Positions 8,647 through 17,761 of a stretch of DNA of 64,000 bases are shown one piece after another. The DNA is from Streptomyces fructofermentans. GTDB lineage: Bacteria; Actinomycetota; Actinomycetes; Streptomycetales; Streptomycetaceae. The DNA is taken from positions 124,001 to 188,000 of the forward strand of contig NZ_BMWD01000015.1 of assembly GCF_014651055.1 (NCBI RefSeq), in the 5' to 3' direction. Position 1 is the first letter of the stretch. Each line of letters starts with the position of its first letter. Below the pieces are notes generated by a model. It worked only from the letters and a program-made list of their open reading frames with translations. It had not been told where the DNA came from and ran no database searches. A program made the position numbers and the translations under genes.

Positions 8647-9450
8647 TCAGTCGCTGTGCCGGCTCGTGCGCACGATCGAGAACACCGCGCCCTCCGGGTC
8701 CGCAACCGTGGCGATGCGGCCGTGCGGGGTGTTCCGGGGCTGCTTGAGCGTGTGCCCTCCGAGGTCGGCGACGTGCGCGACCGCCGCGTCCACGTCCGCG
8801 ACCTCGAAGTACGTCATCCAGTGGGGTCCGCGGTCGCGGGGGAGCGCGTTGCCGACACCGTGGATGCCGGCCACCGGACGTCCCTTGATGTGCAGGGTGA
8901 TGTAGTCGAAGTCGGCCGAGATGACGGGCTCCTGTTCGAAGCCGAAGACGGTCTCGTAGAACTTGACCACGCCCGAGGAGTCCCGGGTGATCAGCTCGTT
9001 CCAGTTGGGCGTGCCGGGGACGCCGGTGATGGCGGTGCCCAGGTGGCGCGCTGCCTGCCAGACGCCGAAGACGGCGCCCGAGGGGTCCGAGGCGATGGCC
9101 AGGCGGCCCGCCTCCGCCACGTCCAGCGGACCGACGCCGACGGTGCCGCCGCACTGCCGGACCGAGGCGGCCGTCTCGTCCACGTCGTCCGAGGCGAAGT
9201 ACGGCGTCCACGCGATGGGCAGATGCAGGTCGGGCGGCAGCTGTCCGATGCCCGCGACCTCCTGGCCGTCGAGCTGCGCCCGCAGGTAGGAGCCCAGTTG
9301 GTGCGGTCCCGGCTGGAACTCCCAGCCGAACAGTTCCCCGTAGAACTCCTGGGTCGCGGCCATCCCGTGCACCATCAGGCTCACCCAGCAGGGTGTGCCG
9401 GGCGCGTACGCAGTGTCGTCCGGGCCGGCCGATCCCCATGCCTCGGTCAT
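8647..9450 (-). CDS. VOC-family protein with two glyoxalase/dioxygenase-like domains
   Basis: The 267-residue protein consists of two VOC modules (about 15-125 and 140-260), each with the typical F(Y/F)..(L/V)FG(W/F) motif (FYGELFGWEF, FYETVFGFEQ) and a terminal DPSGAVFG or DPEGAVFS element. VOC proteins include glyoxalases, extradiol dioxygenases and drug-binding resistance proteins. This two-domain form, common in Streptomyces, is usually annotated glyoxalase/bleomycin resistance or hydroxylase, and neither activity can be assigned here. A strong ribosome binding site (GGAGAGG) precedes the ATG. The gene is convergent with tdk and divergent from the rhodanese gene. Confidence 0.85.
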   Translation of the reverse strand: MTEAWGSAGPDDTAYAPGTPCWVSLMVHGMAATQEFYGELFGWEFQPGPHQLGSYLRAQLDGQEVAGIGQLPPDLHLPIAWTPYFASDDVDETAASVRQCGGTVGVGPLDVAEAGRLAIASDPSGAVFGVWQAARHLGTAITGVPGTPNWNELITRDSSGVVKFYETVFGFEQEPVISADFDYITLHIKGRPVAGIHGVGNALPRDRGPHWMTYFEVADVDAAVAHVADLGGHTLKQPRNTPHGRIATVADPEGAVFSIVRTSRHSD

Positions 9451-9780
9451 CGTCACCCTCTCCTCGGCGCCTCGTGGGGCCGTCTGACTTCCGCTTCCGA
9501 AACGCGCGTACCGCCGACGCGCGCGCTGCCGACACGTACTGGTGCACCCGGTGCCGATGGTCGCACCAACGGGCCCGTGGCGCGCTCCGGCCGAACGGCC
9601 CACCGGCGCACGGATGCCCGCATTGCTGTTTCCCGTCCGTTTCCCGATGATTGCCCGCCGATGTCGGTTCGGCAGCACGGCGCGTGGTCGTTCCCGCACG
9701 CCTCGTGTTCGGGGCGGCCCGGCCGAGCAGAGTAGCCCGACATGGACGATGCGGCCACCCCGTGCGCGAGGATGGTGGCC
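9451..9780. other. Divergent promoter region between the VOC and rhodanese genes
   Basis: No gene of its own. The centre (about 9600-9660) is slightly less GC-rich. GAGGA at about 9770 is the ribosome binding site for the rhodanese gene. I found no clear operator palindrome. Confidence 0.4.
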
Positions 9781-10608
9781 ATGAACGCCATCATCTCCGC
9801 CACCGAACTCGCCGGCGACCTGGCTGGTCCGACCCCTCCCGTGGTGCTGGACATCCGCTGGCAACTGGGGGGTCCCAACCTGCGTACCGCCTACGAGGAG
9901 GCGCACATCCCGGGTGCCGTCTACGTGGACCTGGACTCGGAACTCGCTGCTCCGGCGGGTGCCGGGGGCCGGCACCCGCTGCCCGATCCGCAGGTGTTCG
10001 GCGCCGCCGTGCGTGCGGCGGGGGTGTCCGTGGACCGGGACGTCGTCGTGTACGACGGAGGGCTCGGCTGGGCCGCCGCACGGGCCTGGTGGCTGCTGCG
10101 CTGGACGGGTCATCCCTCGGTGCGCGTGCTTGACGGCGGCCTCGCTGCCTGGAGCGGTCCGGTCGAGTCCGGCCCGGCGGCTCCGGCCGCGGGGACCTTC
10201 GTGCCGGTGCCCGGAGGGATGCCGCTCCTGGACGCCGACGGGGCCGCGGCACTGGCCCGTACCGGTCTGCTCCTCGACGCGCGGGCCGCCGAGCGCTACC
10301 GGGGGGACGTGGAGCCCATCGACCGCGTGGGCGGGCACATTCCCGGCGCGGTCTCGGCGCCGACCACCGGGAACGTGACCGAATCCGGCCTGCTCCTGCC
10401 CGCCGCCGAGCTGGCGGAGCGCTTCACTTCGCTGGGCGCGGCCGACGCGTCCGGGGTCGGCGTCTACTGCGGTTCCGGAGTCTCCGGCGCGCACGAGGTC
10501 CTGGCGCTGGCGGTCGCGGGAATCCCGGCGGCGCTGTACGCGGGTTCCTGGTCGGAGTGGTCGCTGGACGAGAAGCGCCCCGTAGCGACGGGACCCGACC
10601 CGCAGTGA
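9781..10608 (+). CDS. Sulfurtransferase with tandem rhodanese domains
   Basis: The 275-residue protein has two rhodanese domains. The first (about 5-120) is inactive-like, with LDIRW and GAVYVDLD. The second (about 150-270) has the active loop YCGSGVSG whose Cys carries the persulfide. This is the architecture of thiosulfate and 3-mercaptopyruvate sulfurtransferases; the CGSGVSG loop favours the mercaptopyruvate type. It is probably cytoplasmic. The ATG at 9781 has a GAGGA Shine-Dalgarno at normal spacing, so I prefer it to an upstream in-frame ATG at 9742. Confidence 0.9.
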   Translation: MNAIISATELAGDLAGPTPPVVLDIRWQLGGPNLRTAYEEAHIPGAVYVDLDSELAAPAGAGGRHPLPDPQVFGAAVRAAGVSVDRDVVVYDGGLGWAAARAWWLLRWTGHPSVRVLDGGLAAWSGPVESGPAAPAAGTFVPVPGGMPLLDADGAAALARTGLLLDARAAERYRGDVEPIDRVGGHIPGAVSAPTTGNVTESGLLLPAAELAERFTSLGAADASGVGVYCGSGVSGAHEVLALAVAGIPAALYAGSWSEWSLDEKRPVATGPDPQ

Positions 10609-10705
10609 CGGCGGCGCCCGGCGGGCGGCGCGACCGGGGGGCACGGGACCTGGGGGCACGTGACCTGGTGCCGCGAGGGGCGTCCGTCCGGGGGCGGTGA
10701 CGGCG

Positions 10706-10740
10706 GAGAGGGCCCGCACCACGGGGGTGCGGGCCCTCTC
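10706..10740. terminator. Bidirectional terminator between rhodanese gene and sepH
   Basis: A perfect 15-bp stem (GAGAGGGCCCGCACC with its complement) around a 5-base ACGGG loop lies between two convergent genes and can end both transcripts. Confidence 0.85.
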
Positions 10741-10753
10741 CACGTCCTGGTTC

Positions 10754-11833
10754 CTAGTCCTGCTTCTTGCGGCGGGTCCCGAAGACGATCTCGTCCCAGC
10801 TCGGCACGGCCGCCCTGCGTCCGGGGCGCACCCCGTCCGCCTCGGCCTGCCGGTCGGTGGAGCCGACCAGCCGGTCCCGGTGGCTGCCCACCGAGCGCGG
10901 CATCAGCACGTCCGCGTAGGCGGAGCCCGCCGAGGCCGCGGGAGCCGGGGGCTCCTCCGCCTCGGGCTCCTGTACGGGCTGCTCCTCGCCCGGGAGTTCC
11001 GTCGCGGACGCGGCGGAGGCCGTGGAGCCGACGGCGGGCCGCTCGGGCACCACCATGTCGCCGCGGAAGCTCGGCACCGCCTCCAGGAGGCTGGTGAGCG
11101 AGTCGCGTTCGGCGGCTCTGTCGTCGAGGTCCGACTCGGACGCCTGCGAGGGCAGGGCGGGCCGCTCGGTCTGCCGGTCCAGGGCGCGGTCCAGCGGACG
11201 GTCGCGGGGCAGCCGGGCGATACGCGGCACGAAGGGGAAGCTGGGCTCGGCCGCCGCGAGGTCGTCGGACTCGCCGATCAGCGAGCGCGCCTCGTCGTCG
11301 ACGGCCTGGACGAGCCGCCGCGGCGGGTCGTAGGTCCAGCTCGCCGAATGGGGTTCGCCGGCCACCAGGTAGACCAGCAGGACTTCCCAGGTGCCGTCGT
11401 CCCGGCGCCAGGAGTCCCACTGGACGGTCTCCTTGTCGGCGCCGCGCAGCAGGAGCCTCTCCTGCACCGCCTCGCCGAGCTGGGGACCGGTCGTCTCGCC
11501 TGGGCGGCGGACAGGAGTCTTCCGGGCTCGCTCCGCCATGAAGGCGCGCTCGGCGAGAACCGGACCCTCGAAACGGCGCACACGGTCGACGGGGATACCG
11601 GCGAGCTGGGCGACCTCTTCGGCGGACGCTCCCGCACGTATGCGCGCCTGGATGTCCCTGGGGCGGAGGTGGCTCTCCACCTCGATCTCGATCTGGCCGA
11701 GGCGGGGACGGTCGCCGCGGACGGCGGCGCGCAGACGCTCATCGATCGGAAGCGTGTACTCCGTGCTGTCCGCAGCCTTCAGCACCAGCCGTGTGCCGTC
11801 ATTGGAGACGGCCACGACACGCAGTTCGGGCAT
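10754..11833 (-). CDS. sepH: Cell division regulator SepH (DUF3071)
   Basis: The 359-residue protein matches actinobacterial SepH: an N-terminal DUF3071 domain (about 1-165) starting PELRVVAVSNDGT, a helix-turn-helix-like segment (about 58-95; IQARIRAGASAEEVAQLAG), a long acidic and proline-rich disordered middle (about 200-320), and a short conserved basic tail (SWDEIVFGTRRKKQD). SepH is known in Streptomyces to bind FtsZ and promote its assembly during sporulation and vegetative septation. The ATG at 11833 has a GGGAGGT ribosome binding site; in-frame codons further upstream have no conserved character. In S. coelicolor this is SCO5855, consistent with the local order. Confidence 0.93.
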   Translation of the reverse strand: MPELRVVAVSNDGTRLVLKAADSTEYTLPIDERLRAAVRGDRPRLGQIEIEVESHLRPRDIQARIRAGASAEEVAQLAGIPVDRVRRFEGPVLAERAFMAERARKTPVRRPGETTGPQLGEAVQERLLLRGADKETVQWDSWRRDDGTWEVLLVYLVAGEPHSASWTYDPPRRLVQAVDDEARSLIGESDDLAAAEPSFPFVPRIARLPRDRPLDRALDRQTERPALPSQASESDLDDRAAERDSLTSLLEAVPSFRGDMVVPERPAVGSTASAASATELPGEEQPVQEPEAEEPPAPAASAGSAYADVLMPRSVGSHRDRLVGSTDRQAEADGVRPGRRAAVPSWDEIVFGTRRKKQD

Positions 11834-12382
11834 GGGGACCTCCCGGGTGGTGCCTGCCGACGTCACGTGCGTCGCTGCTTCCGCTAGTCGAGTGTGGCCT
11901 GCCCGGGTGCAGCCTGCCACAACCTTGCCGAGTTGCCCGGCGTGTCGGGCATGGGCCCGGGATCGCCGTTATGGCACGGTTACCATTTCGCAACGCTAAG
12001 TGACGAACCTCATCACCCTGTGCAACGAGCCCCCTCCCGGCGGTCCTGGAAGGCCCCGGACGCCCTGGCGAGTGTCCGGACCCAGGGCTCGCAACAGTAC
12101 TCCATTCGGGCCACTTGCGTGGATCAGCACGCCGCCGAACTTCTGTCCGGGGGCGGGAGTTGGCCACCCGGGGCGACGTTTCGATGACCATGGCGCGCGG
12201 TGCGCCGCACGGAATCACCGTAAATGCAGCTGAATCGAACCGATTGCTCTCGCCCGCGCGTCCCTCGCTGGTCTCTCCGGCTTCTCCGGCCCCGGGTGCG
12301 AACGCCCGCGCGTCCTCCACCGGCCGGGTGAACTCCCTTGCTGCGTCACACGCGAGGGTCCGCGCGAGCGGACCCCCCGCGG
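11834..12382. other. Long intergenic region upstream of sepH
   Basis: No credible gene. It contains the sepH promoter region. On the minus strand a TTGCGA element (revcomp of 11985-11990) is followed 16 bases on by TAACGG, only a weak promoter match. The rest is GC-rich without a hairpin that I trust as terminator. Confidence 0.4.
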
Positions 12383-13702
12383 TCAGGCTCCGAGCACCCG
12401 GCGCAAGTAGTCGTTCCCGAAACGCCGTTCCGGGTCGAGCCGGTCCCTCAGTTCGGTGAACTCCCCGAAGCGCGGGTAGGCCCCGGCCAAGTACTCCGCG
12501 TCGCGCGTGTGCACCTTGCCCCAGTGCGGCCGGCCCTCGTGCGCGGTGAAGATGTGCTCGGCGGCGCTGAAGTAGGCCTGGTACGGCGTCCCGCGGAACA
12601 TATGGACGGCGATGTACGCGCTGTCCCGGCCCGATGCCGTGGAGAGGGTGATGTCGTCCGCCGGCGCCGTGCGCACCTCGACCGGGAAGCTGACGCGCAG
12701 CCGGGAACGGTCGACCATCGCCTTGAGTTCGCGCAGTGTCTCCACGAGCGCGGCGCGGGGGACCGCGTACTCCATCTCCGTGAAGCGCACCCGGCGCGGG
12801 GACGTGAAGACCTTGTACGGAATGTCCGTGTACGTGCGCGCGGAGAGCGCGCGGCTGGATATCCGGGCGATGGCGGGGATCGTCGCGGGTACGGCCCGGC
12901 CCACCTGACTGGCCACCTGGAACACGCCGTTGGAGAGGAACTCGTCCTCGAAGAAGCCGCGCAGGGCGCCGACCGGCCGCTCGGGACCGGCGCTGCGATT
13001 GTTGCGCTTGGTGTTGCAGTTCCCGGTGTGGGGGAACCAGTAGAACTCGAAGTGCTCGTTCTCCGTGACGAGTTCGTCGAAGGAGCTCGTGACCTCGTCG
13101 AAGCTCATCGGCTCCTCGCGGGCCGACAGCAGGAAGATCGGCTCCACCGCGAACGTGATCGCGCTGATGACGCCCAGGGCGCCGAGACCGGTCCGCGCCG
13201 CCGCGAAGACCTCGGGGTTCTCCTTCTCCGAGCAGGTGAGCACCGAGCCGTCGGCCGTCACCAGTTCAAGACCCTTGATCTGGGCGGCTATCGAGGCGGA
13301 GTCGCGGCCGGTGCCGTGGGTGCCCGTGCTGGTCGCGCCGGAGACCGTCTGCTCCATGATGTCGCCCATGTTCGTGAGCGACAGCCCCTCGCGGGCCAGG
13401 GCCACGTTGAGGCGCTTCAGCGGGGTGCCGGCCTCCACGGTGACCGTGCCCCCCTCGCGGTCGATCCGCCGGATGCCGGTGAGCAGGTCGGGGCGGACCA
13501 GGACGCCGTCGGTCGCGGCCACCGCCGTGAAGGAGTGGCCGGTCCCCACGGGCTTCACCCGCAGTCCGTCCTCGGCCGCCCGGCGCACGACGTCGGAGAG
13601 TTCCTCGACGGAGGCCGGAGAGACCTCGCGGGCCGGCCGGGCGGTGACGTTCCCCGCCCAGTTACGCCAGGTGCCGCTCTTCCCGCTCACTGTGCTGCTC
13701 AT
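12383..13702 (-). CDS. FAD-linked aldonolactone oxidase family protein (D-arabinono-1,4-lactone oxidase type)
   Basis: The 439-residue protein has an N-terminal vanillyl-alcohol-oxidase-type FAD domain (about 15-185) with VGTGHSF, whose His is a plausible covalent flavin site, and TSTGTHGTG. A C-terminal ALO substrate domain ends with the family signature RPHWGKVHT and a final RFGNDYLRR. Relatives oxidise aldonolactones or alditols with oxygen; the true substrate cannot be read from sequence. No secretion signal. The gene starts within the last 41 bases of the upstream MFS transporter gene, so it is the second gene of a coupled two-gene operon. The transporter may export or import a related compound (inference). 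Confidence 0.87.
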   Translation of the reverse strand: MSSTVSGKSGTWRNWAGNVTARPAREVSPASVEELSDVVRRAAEDGLRVKPVGTGHSFTAVAATDGVLVRPDLLTGIRRIDREGGTVTVEAGTPLKRLNVALAREGLSLTNMGDIMEQTVSGATSTGTHGTGRDSASIAAQIKGLELVTADGSVLTCSEKENPEVFAAARTGLGALGVISAITFAVEPIFLLSAREEPMSFDEVTSSFDELVTENEHFEFYWFPHTGNCNTKRNNRSAGPERPVGALRGFFEDEFLSNGVFQVASQVGRAVPATIPAIARISSRALSARTYTDIPYKVFTSPRRVRFTEMEYAVPRAALVETLRELKAMVDRSRLRVSFPVEVRTAPADDITLSTASGRDSAYIAVHMFRGTPYQAYFSAAEHIFTAHEGRPHWGKVHTRDAEYLAGAYPRFGEFTELRDRLDPERRFGNDYLRRVLGA

Positions 13703-14900
13703 GGGTCCCTCCCCGCTCCGGAACCGGCCTGCTCAGCCGGCGATACCCCAGGAAACCGACCGCGACCGCGACGGCCCCGGCCGCGACCGGAACCCCGTAC
13801 CCGGCCCGCGCCCCGGCGGTGTCGATCACCCAGCCGGACAGTGAGGACCCGAGCGCCACCCCGACCGCGAGTCCGGTGCTCACCCACGTCATGCCCTCGG
13901 TCAGTTTCGCGCGCGGTACGTGCTGCTCGACGAGGGCCATCGTCGTGATCATCGTCGGCGCGATGGACAGGCCCGCAAGGAACAGCGCCACGGCCAGGAA
14001 CAGCAAGTTTCCGACCAGTAGGAGGGGGATCATACTCACGGCCATCGCGCAGACGCCCAGCACCCACCTGCGGGCGGGCGCCCCCTTCGGGCGCAGCAGC
14101 CCGAACACGGCTCCCGCCGCGCAGGAGCCCGCCGCGTACACGGCCAGCACGACGCTCGCGGCGCCCTTGTGGCCCTCCTCGTCGGCGAAGGCCACGGTGA
14201 CCACGTCGACCGCGCCGAAGATCGCTCCCGTCGCCACGAACGTGGCCACCAGGACCTGCAGCCCGGCCGAGCGCAGCGCCGAGCCGCCCGTGTGGTGCTC
14301 ACGCGGGTGCGGCGGCGGCTCGGTGGCGCGCTGGGACGTCAGCCAGAACACGCCCGCGGCCAGGAAGCAGGCCGCGAGCAGCGGCCCCGCCTCGGGGAAC
14401 CAGACCGTGGAAAGGCCGATGGAGATGATCGGCCCGAAGATGAAGCAGACCTCGTCGACGACCGACTCGAAGGCGTACGCGGTGTGCAGTTCCGGACGGT
14501 CCCGGTAGAGGAACGCCCAGCGGGCCCGGGTCATCGCGCCGACGCTCGGCACGCAGCCGATGCCCGCCGAGCAGAGGAACAGCACCCAGTCCGGCCAGTC
14601 GAAGTGCGCCGCCAGGAGCAGTCCGCCGGACGCGGCCAGCGCGAACAGCGTCGCGGGCCGCAGGACGCGGCGCTGCCCGTGCCGGTCCACCAGGCGTGAG
14701 ATCTGCGGGCCGAGCACCGCGGCGGACAGCGCGATGGTCGCCGACAGCGCCCCCGCGAGTCCGTACCGGCCGGTGAGCTGGGAGATCATCGTGACCACGC
14801 CGATGCCCATCATCGACAGCGGCATCCGGCCGAGAAGGCCCGCGGTGGTGAAGCCCCTGGAGCCGGGGGCGGCGAACAGGGCGCGGTAGGGGCTGGGCAC
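13662..14900 (-). CDS. MFS transporter, 12 transmembrane helices
   Basis: The 412-residue hydrophobic protein has about 12 predicted helices and the MFS loop motif between helices 2 and 3 (SRLVDRHGQRRVLRP). The cytoplasmic central loop (about 195-215) is His/Pro-rich. It resembles drug- or sugar-efflux-type MFS proteins found widely in actinobacteria. Its 3' end overlaps the start of the lactone-oxidase-like gene by 41 bases. The promoter lies in the 160-base gap shared with the divergent ferrochelatase gene. Confidence 0.85.
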   Translation of the reverse strand: MPSPYRALFAAPGSRGFTTAGLLGRMPLSMMGIGVVTMISQLTGRYGLAGALSATIALSAAVLGPQISRLVDRHGQRRVLRPATLFALAASGGLLLAAHFDWPDWVLFLCSAGIGCVPSVGAMTRARWAFLYRDRPELHTAYAFESVVDEVCFIFGPIISIGLSTVWFPEAGPLLAACFLAAGVFWLTSQRATEPPPHPREHHTGGSALRSAGLQVLVATFVATGAIFGAVDVVTVAFADEEGHKGAASVVLAVYAAGSCAAGAVFGLLRPKGAPARRWVLGVCAMAVSMIPLLLVGNLLFLAVALFLAGLSIAPTMITTMALVEQHVPRAKLTEGMTWVSTGLAVGVALGSSLSGWVIDTAGARAGYGVPVAAGAVAVAVGFLGYRRLSRPVPERGGTHEQHSEREERHLA

Positions 14901-15060
14901 GAGGTCTCCGGTCGGATCCGGTAAGGCGTGAATAGGGCTGATACAGCTTACGAGTTAGGTGACCCTAACGCATTCACGGCCTCCGGGCGCCTCCCCGTCC
15001 GCCTGCCGTCCGGCCCCCCGCCGTTGTCCCTCCGCCGGAGCCGGGTGGCAGGATCGAGAC

Positions 15061-16188
15061 ATGCGAGACGCGCTCGATGCAACCCCCTACGACGCCCTGC
15101 TCCTGCTCTCGTTCGGCGGCCCCGAGGGTCCCGACGACGTGGTCCCGTTCCTGGAGAACGTGACGCGCGGAAGGGGCATCCCCAAGGAACGCCTCAAGGA
15201 AGTCGGACAGCACTACTTCCTGTTCGGCGGGGTCAGCCCCATCAACGCCCAGAACCGCGCCCTGCTGGAGGCCCTCCGCAAGGACTTCGCCGACCACGGG
15301 CTGGACCTCCCGGTCTACTGGGGCAACCGCAACTGGGACCCGTACCTCACGGACACCCTGCGCGAGATGGCCGCCGACGGCCGCCGCCGGATCCTGGTGC
15401 TCGCCACGAGCGCGTACGCCTCGTACTCGGGCTGCCGGCAGTACCGGGAGGACCTCGGGGCCGCCCTGACGACCCTGGAGGGCGAGGGCCTGGAGCCGCC
15501 GCGTGTCGACAAGCTGCGGCACTACTTCAACCACCCGGGATTCCTGGAGCCGATGATCGAGGGAGTCCTGGCGTCGCTCGCCGAGCTTCCCGAGGACGTC
15601 CGCGCGGGCGCGCACATCGCCTTCACGACCCACTCGATCCCGGACGTGTCCGCGGACACCTCGGGGCCCGTGGAGGGCCACGGCGAAGGCGGCGCGTACG
15701 TACGCCAGCACCTGGACGTCGCCACGACCGTCGCCGACGCCGTGCGTGAGCGGACCGGCACCCCGCACGAGTGGCGGCTCGTCTACCAGTCGCGCTCCGG
15801 AGCCCCGCACGTCCCGTGGCTGGAGCCCGACATCTGCGACCACCTCGAGGCGCTGCACGGCGAGGGCGTGCCCGCCGTCGTCATGGCGCCCATCGGGTTC
15901 GTCTCGGACCACATGGAGGTCCTCTACGACCTCGACACCGAGGCCACCGCCAAGGCCGCGGAGCTGGGTCTGCCGGTGCGCCGCTCGGCGACCGTAGGGG
16001 ACGACCCCCGGTTCGCCGCCGCGATCCGCGAGCTGGTCCTGGAGCGGGCCGCCACCGAGAGCGGCACGGCCGTGAAGCCCTGCGCCCTCGGCGCGCTGGG
16101 CGCGAGCCACGACCTGTGCCCCGCGGGCTGCTGCCCGGCCCGGACCCCCAGGCCCGCCGCCGCGGGCGCCGACAGCCCGTACGCGTGA
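15061..16188 (+). CDS. hemH: Coproporphyrin ferrochelatase
   Basis: The 375-residue enzyme inserts Fe2+ into a porphyrin; actinobacteria use the coproporphyrin branch, so Fe-coproporphyrin III is the expected product (CpfC). The key catalytic residues are visible: His in FTTHSIPD near residue 189 and Glu in SDHMEVLYDLD near 284. The extended C-terminus carries a Cys cluster (KPCALGALGASHDLCPAGCCP), matching the [2Fe-2S] ligands described for actinobacterial ferrochelatases. I chose the ATG at 15061, which directly precedes the conserved core; CAGGAT at 15048-15053 could be the -10 of a leaderless promoter. The next gene follows after 8 bases. Confidence 0.95.
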   Translation: MRDALDATPYDALLLLSFGGPEGPDDVVPFLENVTRGRGIPKERLKEVGQHYFLFGGVSPINAQNRALLEALRKDFADHGLDLPVYWGNRNWDPYLTDTLREMAADGRRRILVLATSAYASYSGCRQYREDLGAALTTLEGEGLEPPRVDKLRHYFNHPGFLEPMIEGVLASLAELPEDVRAGAHIAFTTHSIPDVSADTSGPVEGHGEGGAYVRQHLDVATTVADAVRERTGTPHEWRLVYQSRSGAPHVPWLEPDICDHLEALHGEGVPAVVMAPIGFVSDHMEVLYDLDTEATAKAAELGLPVRRSATVGDDPRFAAAIRELVLERAATESGTAVKPCALGALGASHDLCPAGCCPARTPRPAAAGADSPYA

Positions 16189-16196
16189 GGAGCGAC

Positions 16197-17009
16197 ATGA
16201 CCGCCACAGCGGACGACCGCCTGAAGGCCGAACTCCTGGAGACGGCTCTCGACGCGGCGCTTCGCGCGGGAGCCTTCCTGCGCGACGGCCGCCCCGACGA
16301 CCTCGGCGTGGCCGCCACCAAGTCCAGTGACGTCGACGTCGTCACCGAGATGGACATCGCCTCCGAGAAACTGATCACCGGACTGCTCGCCGAGCGCAGG
16401 CCGCACGACGGAGTGCTGGGCGAGGAGGGCGCCGACACCGAGGGCACCAGCGGCGTCCAGTGGGTCATCGACCCGCTCGACGGCACGGTCAACTACCTCT
16501 ACGGGCTGCCCGCCTGGGCCGTGTCCATCGCCGCCCGCAAGGACGGCGAGACGCTGGTCGGGGTGGTGCACGCGCCGATGCGCGGGGAGACGTGCCGGGC
16601 CGTGCTGGGGCAGGGCGCCTTCGTGAACGACCGCCCCGCGCGCGTGCGGCCCGCCCCAGCCTTCGGGCTGGCCCTCGTCGGCACCGGCTTCGGCTACCTC
16701 GCCGCGCGCCGGGCGCGCCAGGCGGAGGTCGTCGGCCGCCTGATCCCGCAGGTCCGCGACATCCGCCGCGGCGGCTCGGCCGCGATCGACCTGTGCGACG
16801 TCGCCACGGGCCGCCTGGACGCCTACTACGAGCGGGGCCTCAACCCGTGGGACTACGCGGCCGGTGACCTGATCGCCAGGGAGGCGGGCGCGCTGACCGG
16901 CGGGCGCCCCGGGGACCCGGTCTCCACCGGGCTGACCGTCGCGGCCCCTCCAGGCCTCTTCGAGCCGCTCCAGGCCCGCCTGGAGGAACTCGGCGCCTGG
17001 CACGACTGA
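16197..17009 (+). CDS. Inositol monophosphatase family protein
   Basis: The 270-residue protein has all Mg2+-binding motifs of the family: GEEG near residue 77, WVIDPLDGTVNYLYGLP near 89, and GLNPWDYAAG near 218. These enzymes dephosphorylate inositol-1-phosphate, histidinol phosphate, fructose-1,6-bisphosphate or PAP; which one applies here is not clear. It starts 8 bases after hemH with AGGAGCGAC as ribosome binding site, so the two genes form an operon. Confidence 0.9.
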   Translation: MTATADDRLKAELLETALDAALRAGAFLRDGRPDDLGVAATKSSDVDVVTEMDIASEKLITGLLAERRPHDGVLGEEGADTEGTSGVQWVIDPLDGTVNYLYGLPAWAVSIAARKDGETLVGVVHAPMRGETCRAVLGQGAFVNDRPARVRPAPAFGLALVGTGFGYLAARRARQAEVVGRLIPQVRDIRRGGSAAIDLCDVATGRLDAYYERGLNPWDYAAGDLIAREAGALTGGRPGDPVSTGLTVAAPPGLFEPLQARLEELGAWHD

Positions 17010-17111
17010 CGCCGCCCGCCGGGCCGCCGCTCACGGGGACGACCGGGCCGCGGGGCCGTCCCGCACGGTTCGGGGACCCCGGGCACGAGAGGCCGCGGCC
17101 CGGCCCCACGC

Positions 17112-17156
17112 ACGAGAGCGGGGCCCCGTCCGGATCCGCCGGGGCCCCGCTCTCGT
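17112..17156. terminator. Bidirectional hairpin after the inositol monophosphatase gene
   Basis: A perfect 17-bp stem (ACGAGAGCGGGGCCCCG and its complement) with an 11-base loop lies between two convergent genes. Confidence 0.85.
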
Positions 17157-17165
17157 ACGAACCGG

Positions 17166-17339
17166 TCAGACGTGTGACACGCCGACCTGAACACCGTGCT
17201 CGGCTGCGAGGCGGTGCAGGTCGTCGAGCTCCGCCTGCTCGACCTCGGCGAGGAAGTCGTCGCCGGTCTCGCGCGCCATCGTCAGGTCGGACTCGGTCGC
17301 CCTTATGCGCTGCAGAAGTCCTGCGGTGAAAGCGTCCAT
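17166..17339 (-). CDS. Small conserved protein of 57 residues, unknown function
   Basis: The small acidic helical protein starts MDAFTAGLLQRIRATE and ends GVQVGVSHV. It is predicted as two alpha-helices with no membrane segment or cysteine. The ATG at 17339 has a strong GAGGGGG ribosome binding site 6-8 bases before it, which decides the start against longer in-frame readings. I recall similar short proteins in other streptomycetes at this position next to cutRS. It resembles a small regulatory or adaptor protein, but no function can be given. Confidence 0.7.
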   Translation of the reverse strand: MDAFTAGLLQRIRATESDLTMARETGDDFLAEVEQAELDDLHRLAAEHGVQVGVSHV

Positions 17340-17761
17340 GCTGCGCCCCCTCGTCCTGGGTCGTGGGTCGGTGGCACGGGGGTGTGCCGTCAAGAAGGGG
17401 CGATCACGTCTCGGGGTGCCCAGCGCAGCCCGGCCGGGCGGCGACGGTGCCGGACACCCACGCCCGCCCTGCGGAAGCGGACCGTTGCGTACCGCATGGT
17501 GGTGCGGCAAAAGCAGAGCGTGATCGCGGGGTGTAAAGCCGTCCTCCCCCCGCTCCCTTCCGCGGAAACCTCAACCCCGCGAGAAAATCTCCCATTCCCG
17601 GCCCCCGCGGCCGCCTTACAGCCGACTTATGGCCGAAAAGGGCAGGATGGGGTCCCACCCTCCCCACCCTCGGCTGCACTCGGGCGCGGGGACCCCCAAG
17701 TCAGACCCCGCCGGCGGGCGCGCGAGGCGCTACGCGGGTGGACAGAGGAAGGACAAGCGAC
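17340..17761. other. Divergent promoter region upstream of cutR
   Basis: No credible gene. AGAGGAAGGA at 17744-17753 is the cutR ribosome binding site. A TTGACG element on the minus strand (17390-17395) points to the 57-residue gene but lacks a good -10. A GC-poorer patch at 17580-17640 may hold the cutR promoter. Confidence 0.4.
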
